From NCBI GenBank assembly GCA_002327445.1, contig DCWA01000009.1, positions 1-64,000 on the forward strand: 64,000 nt of DNA. Reading direction: 5' to 3'. The position numbers were made by a program, and so were the translations under genes. Below, piece after piece: positions 16,898-26,554 of this stretch (position 1 is its first letter; every line of letters begins with the position of its first letter). The notes below the pieces were generated by a model. The model was not told the DNA's origin, searched no databases, and saw only the letters and a program-made list of their open reading frames with translations. Origin of the DNA: Desulfobacteraceae bacterium UBA2174. Its GTDB lineage: Bacteria; Desulfobacterota; Desulfobacteria; Desulfobacterales; UBA2174.

Positions 16898-18177
16898 TTT
16901 CCGTCATCGGCCTCGTTTTTCTCGTTACCCTTTTTCTCGGATTTCCCGTGGCCCTCTGCCTGGGGCTGACCTCGCTTTCCGGGCTGCTGATCATGGATAC
17001 GCCTCTCATCCTGCTGGCCCAGCGGTTTTTCCAGGGGATGAATTCGTTTCCCCTCATGGCGGTTCCGTTTTTTGTGTTGGCGGGCGACTTGATGAACCAG
17101 GGCGGCACTACCCAGCGCCTCATCAACTTCGCCAGCATGCTGGTGGGCCGGGTGCCCGGCGGCCTGGCCCACACCAATGTCGTGGCCTCCATGTTCTTCG
17201 GTGGCATCAGCGGTTCAGCGGTGGCCGACACCGCGGCCCTCGGCCCGATCCTCATTCCCGGCATGGTCCGCAAGGGGTACAGCCCGGGCTTCAGCGCCGC
17301 TATCACGGCCGCTTCGTCCACCATGGGGCCGATCATCCCGCCTTCGATCTTCATGGTCATCCTCGGTGTGACCACCGGTTTGTCCATCGGCGGACTCTTT
17401 GTGGCGGGGATCATCCCCGGCTTGATGCTGGGCCTGGGCATGATCGCCTACAGCTATGTGGTGGCCATCCGGCGCAACTACCCCCGTGAAACCCAACCGG
17501 TCACCATGAAGCGTTTCCTGCGCGAAACGGTTTCCGCCGTGCCAGCCCTGATGGCGCCGCTGATCATCCTCGGCGGTATTCTCGGCGGTGTGTTCACCCC
17601 CACCGAAGCCGCGGCCGTAGCGGTATTCTATTCGACCTTTCTCGGCGTATTCGTCTATCGTGAAATGAGCATCAAGAAATTCATCGACGTGCTCATCAAC
17701 AGCGGGGTCACCACTTCCGTACTGCTGCTGATCATCGGCATGGCCAACATCTTCGCCTGGGTCCTCACCGCCGAACAAATTCCGGGTCGCATCGCCAGCG
17801 GCCTGCTTTCCATCACTTCCAACCCTTACATGATCCTCCTGCTGATCAACGCTTTTCTCCTCTTTGCGGGTATGTTCCTCGAAGGGGGGGCGGCCATCAT
17901 CATCCTGGCGCCGACCCTGTTGGCAGTCGCCGAAGGCGTGGGCATCGAACCGCTGCATTTCGGCATGATCATGGTGCTGAATATCGTCATCGGGCTGCTT
18001 ACGCCGCCGCTGGGGGTGTGCCTTTTCGTGGTGTGCGGCATCACGGGGCTCAGTCTCGGACGCGTCACCAAGGCGATTCTTCCGTTTTTGTGGATCGAAA
18101 TCGGCGTTCTTGCCGCCGTCACCTACATCCCTGGTCTGGTAACATTTTTACCCCGTATTTTCGGATTTCTGAACTGA
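16894..18177 (+). CDS. dctM: TRAP transporter large permease DctM
   Basis: Large, roughly 12-helix membrane subunit that carries out sodium- or proton-coupled transport. The 427-residue chain has the DctM signatures FFGGISGSAVADTAALGPILIPGM, SSTMGPIIPPSIFMVI and, near the C terminus, LTPPLGVCLFVVCGI. It starts in a 4-bp overlap with dctQ and ends 1 bp before the aminotransferase start codon, so it lies inside one transcription unit. Confidence 0.94.
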   Translation: MISVIGLVFLVTLFLGFPVALCLGLTSLSGLLIMDTPLILLAQRFFQGMNSFPLMAVPFFVLAGDLMNQGGTTQRLINFASMLVGRVPGGLAHTNVVASMFFGGISGSAVADTAALGPILIPGMVRKGYSPGFSAAITAASSTMGPIIPPSIFMVILGVTTGLSIGGLFVAGIIPGLMLGLGMIAYSYVVAIRRNYPRETQPVTMKRFLRETVSAVPALMAPLIILGGILGGVFTPTEAAAVAVFYSTFLGVFVYREMSIKKFIDVLINSGVTTSVLLLIIGMANIFAWVLTAEQIPGRIASGLLSITSNPYMILLLINAFLLFAGMFLEGGAAIIILAPTLLAVAEGVGIEPLHFGMIMVLNIVIGLLTPPLGVCLFVVCGITGLSLGRVTKAILPFLWIEIGVLAAVTYIPGLVTFLPRIFGFLN

Positions 18178-18178
18178 C

Positions 18179-19348
18179 ATGACTGCACCCATCGCCCCCT
18201 GCGTTTGCGGCATCGGCTTCAGCGCCATCCGGCGCATGATGCTCATGGCCAAGGACTACGAAGACGTGGTCACCCTCGGCATCGGCGAACCCGACATGCA
18301 CACCCCCGAACACGTGGTGCGCGCCGCCCTCGCCGACGCCTTGGCCGGGTGGACCCACTACGCCCACTCCCAGGGAGACCCGGAGCTGCGCCAAGCCATC
18401 TCCGAACGGCTGGCCGCGGCCGGCCGGCACGTCGCTCCGGAGCGGATCCAGATCACCGCCGGCGGCATGGGGGCCCTGACGGCGGCCCTGCGCACCCTGC
18501 TGTGCCAAGGGGACGAGGTGATCGTGCCGGAGCCCCATTTTCCGGACTATGCGGCCCACGCGGGCTTCGCCGGCGGCCGCCTGGTGGCCGTGCCGGCGCA
18601 CTTCGAGGACGAATTCGTGGTCCGCCCCGAAGCCATTGAAGCCGCCATCACCGACCGCACCCGGGTCATCCTGCTCAACAGTCCCTGCAACCCCACCGGA
18701 GCGGTGATCCCGGCCGACGTGCTGGAGGCCATAGCCGACATCGCTTGCCGCCACGACCTGTTCGTCATCTCGGACGAGGTTTACGACAGCTTGAGCTTCG
18801 ACGGCCCGGCTCCCGGGATCCTGGAACAGCCGGGCATGGCGGAGCGCACCCTGGTGGTCAACTCCTTTTCCAAGACCTTCGCCATGACCGGCTGGCGCGT
18901 GGGCTACGCCTACGGACCCGAGTGGTTCATGCGCGAAATGATCAAGGTGGTCAGCTACACGACGGCCTCCACTAGCACCCCGGGCCAGCGGGCCGCCCTG
19001 GCCGCCCTGCGCGGCCCCATGGAACCCTTCGCCGCCATGGTGGAAGCCTTCGCCCGCCGCTCGGCCTACGTCTACAGCCGGGTGGCGGCCATGCCCGGCC
19101 TGCGCGTCAACCGGCCCCGAGGCACCTTCTACCTCTTCGTGGACGTCTTGGGCATCGGCATGGACGGCCTCGCCTTTGCCGAGGAGCTGCTCCGGGCCGA
19201 GCAGGTGGTGGTGATCCCGGGCCGCACCTTCGGCCCCTCCTGCGCCGGCTTCGTGCGTCTGGCCTGCACCGTGCCCATGGACCGCCTGGAAATCGCCATG
19301 GACCGCCTGGAGCGCTTCGTCTCCCGGCAAACCGGGACCCGACGATGA
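18179..19348 (+). CDS. Class I/II pyridoxal-phosphate aminotransferase
   Basis: Fold-type I aminotransferase related to aspartate aminotransferase. The 389-residue protein has NPTG at 171-174, the cofactor Asp199 in VISDEVYDSL and the PLP lysine 232 in NSFSKTFAMTGWRVGYAYG. The N-terminal GIGEPDMHTPEHV matches the substrate-binding segment. It begins immediately after dctM and overlaps the flavoprotein gene by 4 bp. It likely converts the imported compound, or a product of the amidohydrolase, into a 2-oxo acid; the amino donor is unknown. Confidence 0.92.
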   Translation: MTAPIAPCVCGIGFSAIRRMMLMAKDYEDVVTLGIGEPDMHTPEHVVRAALADALAGWTHYAHSQGDPELRQAISERLAAAGRHVAPERIQITAGGMGALTAALRTLLCQGDEVIVPEPHFPDYAAHAGFAGGRLVAVPAHFEDEFVVRPEAIEAAITDRTRVILLNSPCNPTGAVIPADVLEAIADIACRHDLFVISDEVYDSLSFDGPAPGILEQPGMAERTLVVNSFSKTFAMTGWRVGYAYGPEWFMREMIKVVSYTTASTSTPGQRAALAALRGPMEPFAAMVEAFARRSAYVYSRVAAMPGLRVNRPRGTFYLFVDVLGIGMDGLAFAEELLRAEQVVVIPGRTFGPSCAGFVRLACTVPMDRLEIAMDRLERFVSRQTGTRR

Positions 19349-20736
19349 GCCTGCACCCCGAATTGACCAAGGCCCTGAAAAAAATCCTCGCCGGCGGCTA
19401 CCTCGACGCCCCCGAAGATCTGCGCAGCTATAGCTGCGACATGTTCGGCCGCGGCTTGCCCCAGGCCGTGGGGCTGCCGGAATCCACCGAACAGACGGCC
19501 GAAATCCTCGCCCTGGCCCGGCGCTTCGAGACGCCCGTCACCCCGCGCGGCGCCGGCACCAGCCTCACCGGCGGACCGGTGCCCCTGCGCGGCGGGCTCG
19601 TTCTGGGCACGGCGCGGATGAACCGCATTCTCGACCTCTCCCCGGGCGACCGCATCGCCCGGGTCCAGGCCGGGGTCGTCACCGGCCGGCTCCAGCAGGC
19701 CGTGCTGGAGAAAGGGCTCTTCTACCCGCCCAACCCCACCTCGGCCGACTACTGCACCCTGGGCGGCAACGTGGCCACCAATGCCGGCGGCGCCAGCGGG
19801 GTCAAGTACGGGGTTACCCGCGATTATCTCACCGGTCTGACCGCCGTGCTGGCCGGCGGTGAAATCCTTGCCACCGGCGGCCGCTGCATGAAGGACGTGG
19901 CCGGCTACGACCTCACCCGGCTCCTCTGCGGCAGCGAGGGCCGCCTGGCTGTCATCACCGAGGCCCGGGTGCGGCTTCTGCCCCGCCCCGAGGCGGTGCG
20001 GGCCCTGAGCGCCTATTTCGGCGACCTGAAGGCCACGGCCGAGGCGGTAGCCGCCATCATGTCCGCCGGTTTCGCCCCCTGCACGCTGGAGTTGATGGAC
20101 CGCGCCTTCCTGGAAGCGGTGCGCCGGGCCTATGATTTCCAGTTCCCCCCGGAGGCCCGGGCCCTGCTGCTCATCGAAGTGGACGGCCCGGCGGAGGCCG
20201 TGAACGGCCAGATGGCGGCCATCGCCCGCCTGCTGCAAGGCCAGGGCGCCTTTGCCGTTTCCGTGGCCGCCGACGAGGCCGAGCGCCAGATCCTGTGGCG
20301 GGCCCGGCGCGGCGGCACGGCGGCCCTCGTGCGCCAGGCCGCCTTCATGGTGAGCCTCGATTATGCCGTCCCCGTCTCGCGGCTGCCCGAGGCCGTGGCC
20401 CGCATGGGCGACATCGGCCGCCGCCACGGCCTCAAGGTGGTGATGATCGCCCACGCCGGCGACGGCAATCTCCACCCCATGGTGATCTACGATCCGGCCG
20501 ACGCCCGCCAGGCGGCCGCCTATGCCGCCTTCGAACAGGACGCCTGCCGGGCAATCCTCGATTTGGGGGGCACCCTCAGTGGCGAACACGGGATCGGCAT
20601 GGAAAAAGCCGGTCTCCTGGACCGCCAACTCTCCCCGGCCTTCCTGCGGCTGTCCCGGGGCATCAAGCGGGTCTTCGATCCGGCCGGCCTGCTTAATCCC
20701 GGCAAGTGCGAGGACGCCTGCGGCGGCCATGAGTGA
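19345..20736 (+). CDS. FAD-binding oxidoreductase, GlcD/D-lactate dehydrogenase-like
   Basis: Flavoprotein subunit that oxidises a 2-hydroxy acid (glycolate or D-lactate type). The 463-residue protein has the VAO-type FAD motif PRGAGTSLTGG and the central YPPNPTSADYCTLGGNVATNAGG. It also has the C-terminal metal/substrate motifs HAGDGNLHPM and SGEHGIGMEK. It overlaps the next gene, an iron-sulfur protein, by 8 bp, which is the GlcD-GlcF pairing. Electrons probably pass from FAD to the partner and then to the quinone pool. The hydroxy acid used is not identifiable. Confidence 0.93.
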   Translation: MSLHPELTKALKKILAGGYLDAPEDLRSYSCDMFGRGLPQAVGLPESTEQTAEILALARRFETPVTPRGAGTSLTGGPVPLRGGLVLGTARMNRILDLSPGDRIARVQAGVVTGRLQQAVLEKGLFYPPNPTSADYCTLGGNVATNAGGASGVKYGVTRDYLTGLTAVLAGGEILATGGRCMKDVAGYDLTRLLCGSEGRLAVITEARVRLLPRPEAVRALSAYFGDLKATAEAVAAIMSAGFAPCTLELMDRAFLEAVRRAYDFQFPPEARALLLIEVDGPAEAVNGQMAAIARLLQGQGAFAVSVAADEAERQILWRARRGGTAALVRQAAFMVSLDYAVPVSRLPEAVARMGDIGRRHGLKVVMIAHAGDGNLHPMVIYDPADARQAAAYAAFEQDACRAILDLGGTLSGEHGIGMEKAGLLDRQLSPAFLRLSRGIKRVFDPAGLLNPGKCEDACGGHE

Positions 20737-22003
20737 GCCTCTGCCCGGGGCCGAACGGCCCGCCGACGCCATCTGCGACCACTGCGGCCGCTGCCTCTCC
20801 GTCTGCCCGGTCTACCGGCAGTCCCTGGTGGAGACCGACTCGCCCCGCGGCCGGGTCGAACTCACCACCGCCGTCGCCGCCGGTGAGTTGATCCCGGGAC
20901 CGCGATTCGCCGAAATCGTCGACCGCTGCCTCCTCTGTCGCGCCTGCACCCTGGCCTGCCCCAAGGGGGTGGACACGCCTTCACGGGTCATCCGGGCAAG
21001 GGCCGATCTCCTGCGAAGCCGCGGCTTGACCGCGCGGCTCGGCGGGGCCGTCATGGACGCCCTCATCGCCCACCGCGATCTCATGGCCGCCGCCGTGCGC
21101 CTGGGGGGAATGATCTTCAAAGGCTTGCCGGCCGACGACACCGGGCGCCGCCACTTTCCCGAATACCTCCCCCGGATGCTCGCCGGCCGGGGGGTTCCGC
21201 CCGTTTCGGCAAGGCCGCTGCGAAAGATCCTTCCCGTCCGCGTGCCCCGGGCCGCCGGATCGAAAAACCGCGGCACGGCCGTATTCTTCTCCGGCTGCTA
21301 TTATGGCCTGGTGGATCCCGGTCCGGCCGAGGCGGCCGTAAGGCTGCTCTCCCTGAACGGCTTCGATGTGATCATTCCGCCGGATCAGCAGTGCTGCGGA
21401 GCCCCGGCCCTGTTCAGCGGCCGACTGGAAGGCTTTCGGGCGGCGATGCGGCGCAACCTGCGCGTCCTGGCGGCCCTGGACGGCCCGGTGATTTCGGCCT
21501 GCCCCACCTGTGCATCGGCGCTGCGGATCGACTACCCGGCCGAAGCGGACCGCCTGGGCGGACCGGAGGCGGATCTCGCCAGAGGACTGGCCGGCCGCGT
21601 CCGGGAAGCGGTCACCTTCCTCGCCGACCTCGATCATCCGGTTCTACCCGGCCGGGAGCCGGCCGTGAACCGCGTGGCCATCCACCAGCCCTGCCACTTC
21701 GTCCATGCCGGCGGTGACAGCCAGGCCCCGGCCGACCTTCTGAAGCGGCGTGGGGTGGACGTCGTTTTGAACGGAACCGGCCTCTGCTGCGGCGGCGGAG
21801 GCGTCTCGAGCCTGAACAATCCGGACCTGGCCGCCCCCCTGGGCAGAGCAGTGGCCAAAACGATGGCGGCCAGCGGCGCCGAGGCGGCTCTGGCCGCCTG
21901 CCCGGGATGCGTCCTGCAGATCGGCAGTCATCTGGGGCGCCTCGGCCACGCCATGCCCGCCCTGCACCCCCTTGAACTCCTTGACGGCAAAGAATCGAAA
22001 TGA
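20729..22003 (+). CDS. (Fe-S)-binding oxidoreductase subunit, GlcF-like
   Basis: Electron-transfer partner of the flavoprotein encoded before it. The 424-residue protein has two 4Fe-4S cluster motifs, Cys16/19/22/26 (CDHCGRCLSVCP) and Cys67/70/73/77 (CLLCRACTLACP). Two cysteine-rich CCG domains follow (QQCCGAPALFSG and GLCCGGGGVSS), as in GlcF, LutA and heterodisulfide reductase subunits. The ATG 20729 start overlaps the flavoprotein stop by 8 bp, and its stop overlaps the amidohydrolase start by 4 bp. Confidence 0.93.
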   Translation: MSEPLPGAERPADAICDHCGRCLSVCPVYRQSLVETDSPRGRVELTTAVAAGELIPGPRFAEIVDRCLLCRACTLACPKGVDTPSRVIRARADLLRSRGLTARLGGAVMDALIAHRDLMAAAVRLGGMIFKGLPADDTGRRHFPEYLPRMLAGRGVPPVSARPLRKILPVRVPRAAGSKNRGTAVFFSGCYYGLVDPGPAEAAVRLLSLNGFDVIIPPDQQCCGAPALFSGRLEGFRAAMRRNLRVLAALDGPVISACPTCASALRIDYPAEADRLGGPEADLARGLAGRVREAVTFLADLDHPVLPGREPAVNRVAIHQPCHFVHAGGDSQAPADLLKRRGVDVVLNGTGLCCGGGGVSSLNNPDLAAPLGRAVAKTMAASGAEAALAACPGCVLQIGSHLGRLGHAMPALHPLELLDGKESK

Positions 22004-23640
22004 CTCTGAAAAACAAACCGACCCTCTGGACCAACGGCGATGTGGTGACCATGGATCCGAACCTGCCCCGCGGCGGGGCCGTGCTCGTTCGCGGCGGACG
22101 GGTGGAGGCCGTCGGTCCGGCGGCCCTGGCACTGGCCGGCGAAGGGGTCCGGCGCGTCGATCTCGGCGGCGCCTGCCTGGTGCCCGGCTTCACCGAAAGC
22201 CACATGCACTACTTCGAATGGTCCCTGGGGTTGCAGCGTCTCATGCTCGACGGGGCGGGTTGCCTGGCCGACCTCCTGGATGCCGTAGCGGCGGAAGCGG
22301 CGCGGCCGGAGTGTTCATGGGTCATCGGTTTCGGCTGGTACGAAGGCGGCTGGCCCGACGTGGCGGACCGGCCCCTGCCCTACCCGACTCGCCAGGACCT
22401 GGACCGCGTCTGTCCGTCCAAGCCGGCGATCCTCTGGCGGGCCGATCTCCACCTGGCCGTGGCCAACAGCGCCGCCCTGGCCGCGGCCGGAATCGACCGG
22501 TCCACCCCAGACCCGCCCATGGGCCGCATCGACCGGGGTCCGGACGGGGAACCCACCGGCGTCCTGCGGGACTGGGCCATCAATCCGGTGCGGCGCCTGG
22601 CTTTGGCCTCGCTGGAGGAAGCGGAGATCGACGCGGCCTTCGCCGAGGCCCAGATCGAACTGCACCGCTACGGCATCACCGGCCTGCACGACCTGCGCCT
22701 CATGGGCGGGCTGGAGGCCGGCACCGCCTTCGCGGCCTGGCAGCGGCTGCGGCATTCGGGCCGCATGCGCCTGCGCGCCTGGTGCTGCATGGCGGGCGAA
22801 GACCTCGAAACCGGCCTCCGCCTCGGCCTGCGCACCGGGCTGGGCGACGAGTGGCTCCGGGTGGGCCACTATAAATTCTATACCGACGGCTCCATGGGCG
22901 CCCGCACCGCCTGGGTCATGAAACCCTATGCCAGCCAACGAGACACCGGCGGATGCGGTCTGCCGCTGTTTCCCCTGGAGGAGATCGGCCGCCTGCTGGA
23001 TCTGGGCCGCCGCAGCGGCAATGCCCTGACCATCCATGCCATCGGCGACCGGGCCGTGCACCACCTGGCCAGGATTTTCGCCGCCGCCGAATCCCGGCCG
23101 CGAGCCGGCGGCTTCGCGCCGGACCGTATCGAGCACTTGCAGATGGTGCGGCCCGAGGACATGGCGCGGCTCGCCTCGCTGAAATCCGGCAGTGTGGCCG
23201 TATCGGCCCAGCCGATGCACCTGCTGCTGGACAAGGAGATGATCGACAGGGAATTCGGGGAGTTGGGTCGCTTCACCTACCCCTTCGCATCGATCCTGGC
23301 CGCCGGCCTGCCTTTGGCCTTCGGCTCGGACTGCCCGGTAACGCACTTCGATCCCCTGCGGGGGATCCATGCCGCGGTGGCCCGGAGCTTCCCCGGCCAG
23401 GAGGACCAGCCCTGGCACGCGCAGGAACGCATCGGCGCCGCGGAGGCGTTGCACGCCTACACGGTGGGACCGGCCGTCTCCTGCGGCCTTCAGGATGAAA
23501 AGGGTGCCATCGCGCCGGGAATGCTCGCCGACTTCGCCATTTTGTCGGCCAATCCCCTCGAAGTGGCTCCGGCCGAACTGCCCGGTTTGCAGGTGTTGAA
23601 AACCGTGGTCGGCGGGGAGGTCGTCTTTTCGAGGCCGTGA
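22000..23640 (+). CDS. Amidohydrolase family protein (YtcJ-like)
   Basis: Metal-dependent hydrolase of the amidohydrolase_3 group. The 546-residue protein shows the beta-strand-1 metal site (TESHMHYF), FYTDGSMGARTAW, HAIGDRAVHHLA and the late aspartate in AFGSDCPV, followed by a C-terminal beta-sandwich strand pair (GAIAPGMLADFAIL). Family members hydrolyse N-acyl, formamide or cyclic amide bonds. As last gene of the TRAP operon it could open or deacylate the imported molecule before transamination and oxidation; that order of steps is an inference. Confidence 0.92.
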   Translation: MTLKNKPTLWTNGDVVTMDPNLPRGGAVLVRGGRVEAVGPAALALAGEGVRRVDLGGACLVPGFTESHMHYFEWSLGLQRLMLDGAGCLADLLDAVAAEAARPECSWVIGFGWYEGGWPDVADRPLPYPTRQDLDRVCPSKPAILWRADLHLAVANSAALAAAGIDRSTPDPPMGRIDRGPDGEPTGVLRDWAINPVRRLALASLEEAEIDAAFAEAQIELHRYGITGLHDLRLMGGLEAGTAFAAWQRLRHSGRMRLRAWCCMAGEDLETGLRLGLRTGLGDEWLRVGHYKFYTDGSMGARTAWVMKPYASQRDTGGCGLPLFPLEEIGRLLDLGRRSGNALTIHAIGDRAVHHLARIFAAAESRPRAGGFAPDRIEHLQMVRPEDMARLASLKSGSVAVSAQPMHLLLDKEMIDREFGELGRFTYPFASILAAGLPLAFGSDCPVTHFDPLRGIHAAVARSFPGQEDQPWHAQERIGAAEALHAYTVGPAVSCGLQDEKGAIAPGMLADFAILSANPLEVAPAELPGLQVLKTVVGGEVVFSRP

Positions 23641-23706
23641 TTCGTCCAGCCCGTTTCATCCGCCGCAGCGGCGGCCTCGACCGGAAAAGCACGCAGACGA
23701 ATGCCC

Positions 23707-24726
23707 TCAGCCGCTCATCCAGACGCCGAAGCGCCAGCGCCAGACCAGGGGCGGGATGAAGGTGAACAGCGTAAAACCGATCGCCGCCAGTGCGGCGACC
23801 GCCGCGGCCCGCCTCCCCCGCCCTTCGGCGCCTGGAACCCGGCCGGCGCAACGGGCGGCCGTCAGGGCCGCGGGGGCCTCCAAGGCAACGGCGGCCAGCA
23901 GGCCGAACAGCAGGTAGCCGATGCGATGTTGCTCGGGCAGAAACAGGCACCAGGGGCAATGGTGATGGAGCACCCCGTAGTAATAGGCTGAAAGCACCCG
24001 CACCAGGGTCAGGGCCGCCAACGCCGACCAGACGGGGCCGACCACGGCCAGCACGCCGGCCCGGGCAACCCGTTGCGGCCGATGCCTCACCGCCCCCGCC
24101 ACCGTCAGCAGCGACAGGCCGAGCACCAGGGTCCCGCCCACCAGGCCGCGGTCTGAAATCCCGGCCCACCGGCCGGCCTCGGCAAGGCTACGGAATTGGT
24201 CGTAGACGACACTGCAGCAGCTCACCGGATCCCGGGTGTTCAGGTGTGCCAGGCCTTGCGCGGTATCCACCGCCGCCAGCAGGGCCAGGGGCAGCACGGC
24301 GCAAAAGAGGCGCGCCACCAATGGCGCCAGGGCCGCATCCGCCAGCCGCCGGTGGAGCCCCTCCAGCACCGCCCACTGGTAGCCGACCCAAAGGGCCAGC
24401 ATCCGCAGGGACAGGGCGCGGGGACCGAGTTCTGCCATGGCTTGCAGCACCCCCGTGCCGCACATGGCCCCGGGAACCAGCTCCACCAGCACCCCGCTGA
24501 CCGCCGCGATCCAGATCAGGGTGGCGACGAAAAAAAAGATCATCGCCCAGCGCATCTTGAAGAAGGCGGTCTCGGCCCCCAGCTCACGGCGGATCTGGGC
24601 CGCATCGCTGCCGGCCGGCGCCCAGGCCGACGCCGCATCCAGCGCGGCCGGAAGACCGGTGCACATCAACAGCAGCGCCAGCAGGTCGAGGGCCAGGACG
24701 CTCAGGCCGAACGGGTGCCAGATCAT
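23707..24726 (-). CDS. Polytopic membrane protein with CPWC motif, NosL/ABC-linked
   Basis: Function not recognised. From ATG 24726 it has 339 residues and about eight predicted membrane segments. Conserved-looking cysteines are Cys89 (PGAMCGTGV), Cys170-Cys171 (DPVSCCSVVYDQF) and a HHHCPWC motif at 254-260 at a membrane boundary. The CxxC with flanking histidines suggests thiol chemistry or copper/haem contact. It is the last gene of a five-gene overlapping operon (NosL, small protein, permease, ATPase, this protein) and starts in a 4-bp overlap with the ATPase stop. A role in metal handling for the nearby oxidase is plausible but unproven. Confidence 0.75.
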   Translation of the reverse strand: MIWHPFGLSVLALDLLALLLMCTGLPAALDAASAWAPAGSDAAQIRRELGAETAFFKMRWAMIFFFVATLIWIAAVSGVLVELVPGAMCGTGVLQAMAELGPRALSLRMLALWVGYQWAVLEGLHRRLADAALAPLVARLFCAVLPLALLAAVDTAQGLAHLNTRDPVSCCSVVYDQFRSLAEAGRWAGISDRGLVGGTLVLGLSLLTVAGAVRHRPQRVARAGVLAVVGPVWSALAALTLVRVLSAYYYGVLHHHCPWCLFLPEQHRIGYLLFGLLAAVALEAPAALTAARCAGRVPGAEGRGRRAAAVAALAAIGFTLFTFIPPLVWRWRFGVWMSG

Positions 24727-25406
24727 GGCGCGGGCCGCAACCGGCCGCCTTCGAGAACCCAATGCGCGGCGGCGATGCCGCTTTGGCGCAGCCGCGGATC
24801 ATGGGTGGTCACCACCACCACGGCCCCGTCCGCCGCAGCGCCGGCCAGGGCTGCCGCTATCAACGTCATGGCAACGTCGTCCTGATGGGCGGTGGGTTCG
24901 TCGGCCAGCAGAAACCGGGGGCGCCGGGACAGAGCCCGGGCCATGCCGACGCGCTGGGCCTCCCCGCTGGAAAGCTGCCAGGCCGGCCGATGGGCCAACT
25001 GGCCCACGCCGACCGCCTCAAGGGCCGCCTCGGCCCGAGAGCGCCATCGATCCCTCGGAACGCCGAGGGGCACCAAGGCGAGCATGAGATTTTCCAGGAC
25101 GCTCAGGTCATCGAAAAACTGCGGCTCCTGAAAGACGATCCCCACCTGCCGGCGCCAGCGGTCCAGATGGGACGTGACCCAGCGGGATACGGGTTGCCCG
25201 TCCGCATCCACCTCGCCGGCGGATGGCCGCTGCAGACCGGCGAGCAGGGTGAGCAAAGTGGTCTTGCCCGCCCCGGTGGGGCCTGTGATGAGAACCACCT
25301 CCCCGGGCCGGGCCGCCAGCGAGACGTCGTCCAGGATCCGTCGCGGGGTGCCGTCCGCCTCGCGGGAGGCTGCCGTCAGGTGGCAGCAGACCAGCCCTTC
25401 GTTCAC
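24723..25406 (-). CDS. ABC transporter ATP-binding protein (LolD/MacB-like)
   Basis: Cytoplasmic ATPase partner of the FtsX-type permease encoded before it. A GTG start at 25406 (overlapping the permease stop by 4 bp) gives 227 residues. Walker A GPTGAGKT is at 42-49, the Q-loop in GIVFQEPQFF, the signature LSSGEAQRVG, Walker B FLLADEPT and the H-loop TTHDPRL. The short single-domain form with a separate FtsX-type permease is characteristic of mechanotransmission-type ABC systems (LolCDE, MacB) rather than classic importers. Confidence 0.92.
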   Translation of the reverse strand: MNEGLVCCHLTAASREADGTPRRILDDVSLAARPGEVVLITGPTGAGKTTLLTLLAGLQRPSAGEVDADGQPVSRWVTSHLDRWRRQVGIVFQEPQFFDDLSVLENLMLALVPLGVPRDRWRSRAEAALEAVGVGQLAHRPAWQLSSGEAQRVGMARALSRRPRFLLADEPTAHQDDVAMTLIAAALAGAAADGAVVVVTTHDPRLRQSGIAAAHWVLEGGRLRPAP

Positions 25407-26554
25407 CGCCTCGCCCCCCCGGTCAGCAGTTCGAGAGGCGCGTGCACGCTGCCGGCGGCGGCCGGCACCACCACCGCCGCCAGAAACGGCGCCAGCACGA
25501 GGATTCCCGCGTGCACCAGCTCCAGGAGGCTTCCCGTGGAAACCAGGCGCAGGGTCGGCGGCCAGTTGTCCCACCCCAGCAGCCAGGGACCGATCCAGCC
25601 GCCGCCCGGCCAGAAAACCCCCATCCAGGCGGCCAGGGCCCCCAAGGCCACCGCGGGCAAGGCCAGGGCCAGGGCCCGATAGAGTCGCCAGCGCACCACA
25701 TCGGTGCTGCTCCACCCCAAGGCCTTGAGGAGCGCGATCTCCCGGCGCCGCCCCATGCCCTCGCGAACCTGGTACGCCACCAGCAGCCCCATGGCGATTG
25801 CCGCCGGCACCAGAACGATGACCATCAGTCCGCCGCGCCGGGCCGCCGCCTGGCTGTAGCGTCCCATCGCCTCGGCGCGCGTGGTGATGTGCACCGGCCA
25901 GGGAAAGGCGGCGGTCAGGTCGGCGCCCATCGCCTCGGCCTCCTCCGGGTGGAAGACCTCCAGGGCCAGGTCGCTGGCCTCGTCCGGCTTCAGGCCAAGG
26001 AGACGGCGGGCGTCGGCGGCGTTGAGCCACACCAGGTCATGAGCCACGGGGGAAGCGGCGGCATCGAGGGGTTCGACCGCCTCCAGAGCCAGCTCCTGCG
26101 CCGCCCTCAGGGTCAGGCGACCGTTTTCCAGCGCTCCGGTCAACCCCGGACCCACCCGGGCGCATCCCCGCGCAGGTTCCGCGCAATCCGTCCCCGCAGG
26201 TGCCGCCGAAGGATCGAAGGCCACCACCATGACCGTACCGCCGCCAGCCGCGGCCGTCCCCCAGACCCGCGCCCGGCCGTCGATGACGCCCGGCACCTGC
26301 CGTGCGGCGGCAAGCCCGGCGGCCGCCGGCAGCGGCTTCCAGCCAAGGGCATCCAGACGCCGGACCACCAGCGCCGGCGATTGGGACAACCACAGCCGGG
26401 CCGTCGCCGTCAGGCCATGCTGCAGAAGCAGCACCATCGCCAGCACGGTGGTCAAGGCCGCCAGACAGAGCCCGGTGAGCATCGCCTCGGCGGGGTGCCG
26501 CAAGAGGTCGCGGGCGGCCCACAAGGCCAGATCCGGCAGCCAGCGGCGGTTCAT
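25403..26554 (-). CDS. FtsX-type ABC transporter permease
   Basis: Membrane subunit with the MacB/FtsX topology: one N-terminal membrane helix, a periplasmic domain of about 190 residues, then three C-terminal helices. The 383-residue chain shows the C-terminal coupling sequence GRRREIALLKALGWSSTDVVRW, typical of the family. Two cysteines lie in the periplasmic part (TDCAEPARGCARV). The gene overlaps its neighbours on both sides by 4 bp. The context with NosL points to a role in metal or cofactor handling at the cell envelope. Confidence 0.9.
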   Translation of the reverse strand: MNRRWLPDLALWAARDLLRHPAEAMLTGLCLAALTTVLAMVLLLQHGLTATARLWLSQSPALVVRRLDALGWKPLPAAAGLAAARQVPGVIDGRARVWGTAAAGGGTVMVVAFDPSAAPAGTDCAEPARGCARVGPGLTGALENGRLTLRAAQELALEAVEPLDAAASPVAHDLVWLNAADARRLLGLKPDEASDLALEVFHPEEAEAMGADLTAAFPWPVHITTRAEAMGRYSQAAARRGGLMVIVLVPAAIAMGLLVAYQVREGMGRRREIALLKALGWSSTDVVRWRLYRALALALPAVALGALAAWMGVFWPGGGWIGPWLLGWDNWPPTLRLVSTGSLLELVHAGILVLAPFLAAVVVPAAAGSVHAPLELLTGGARR

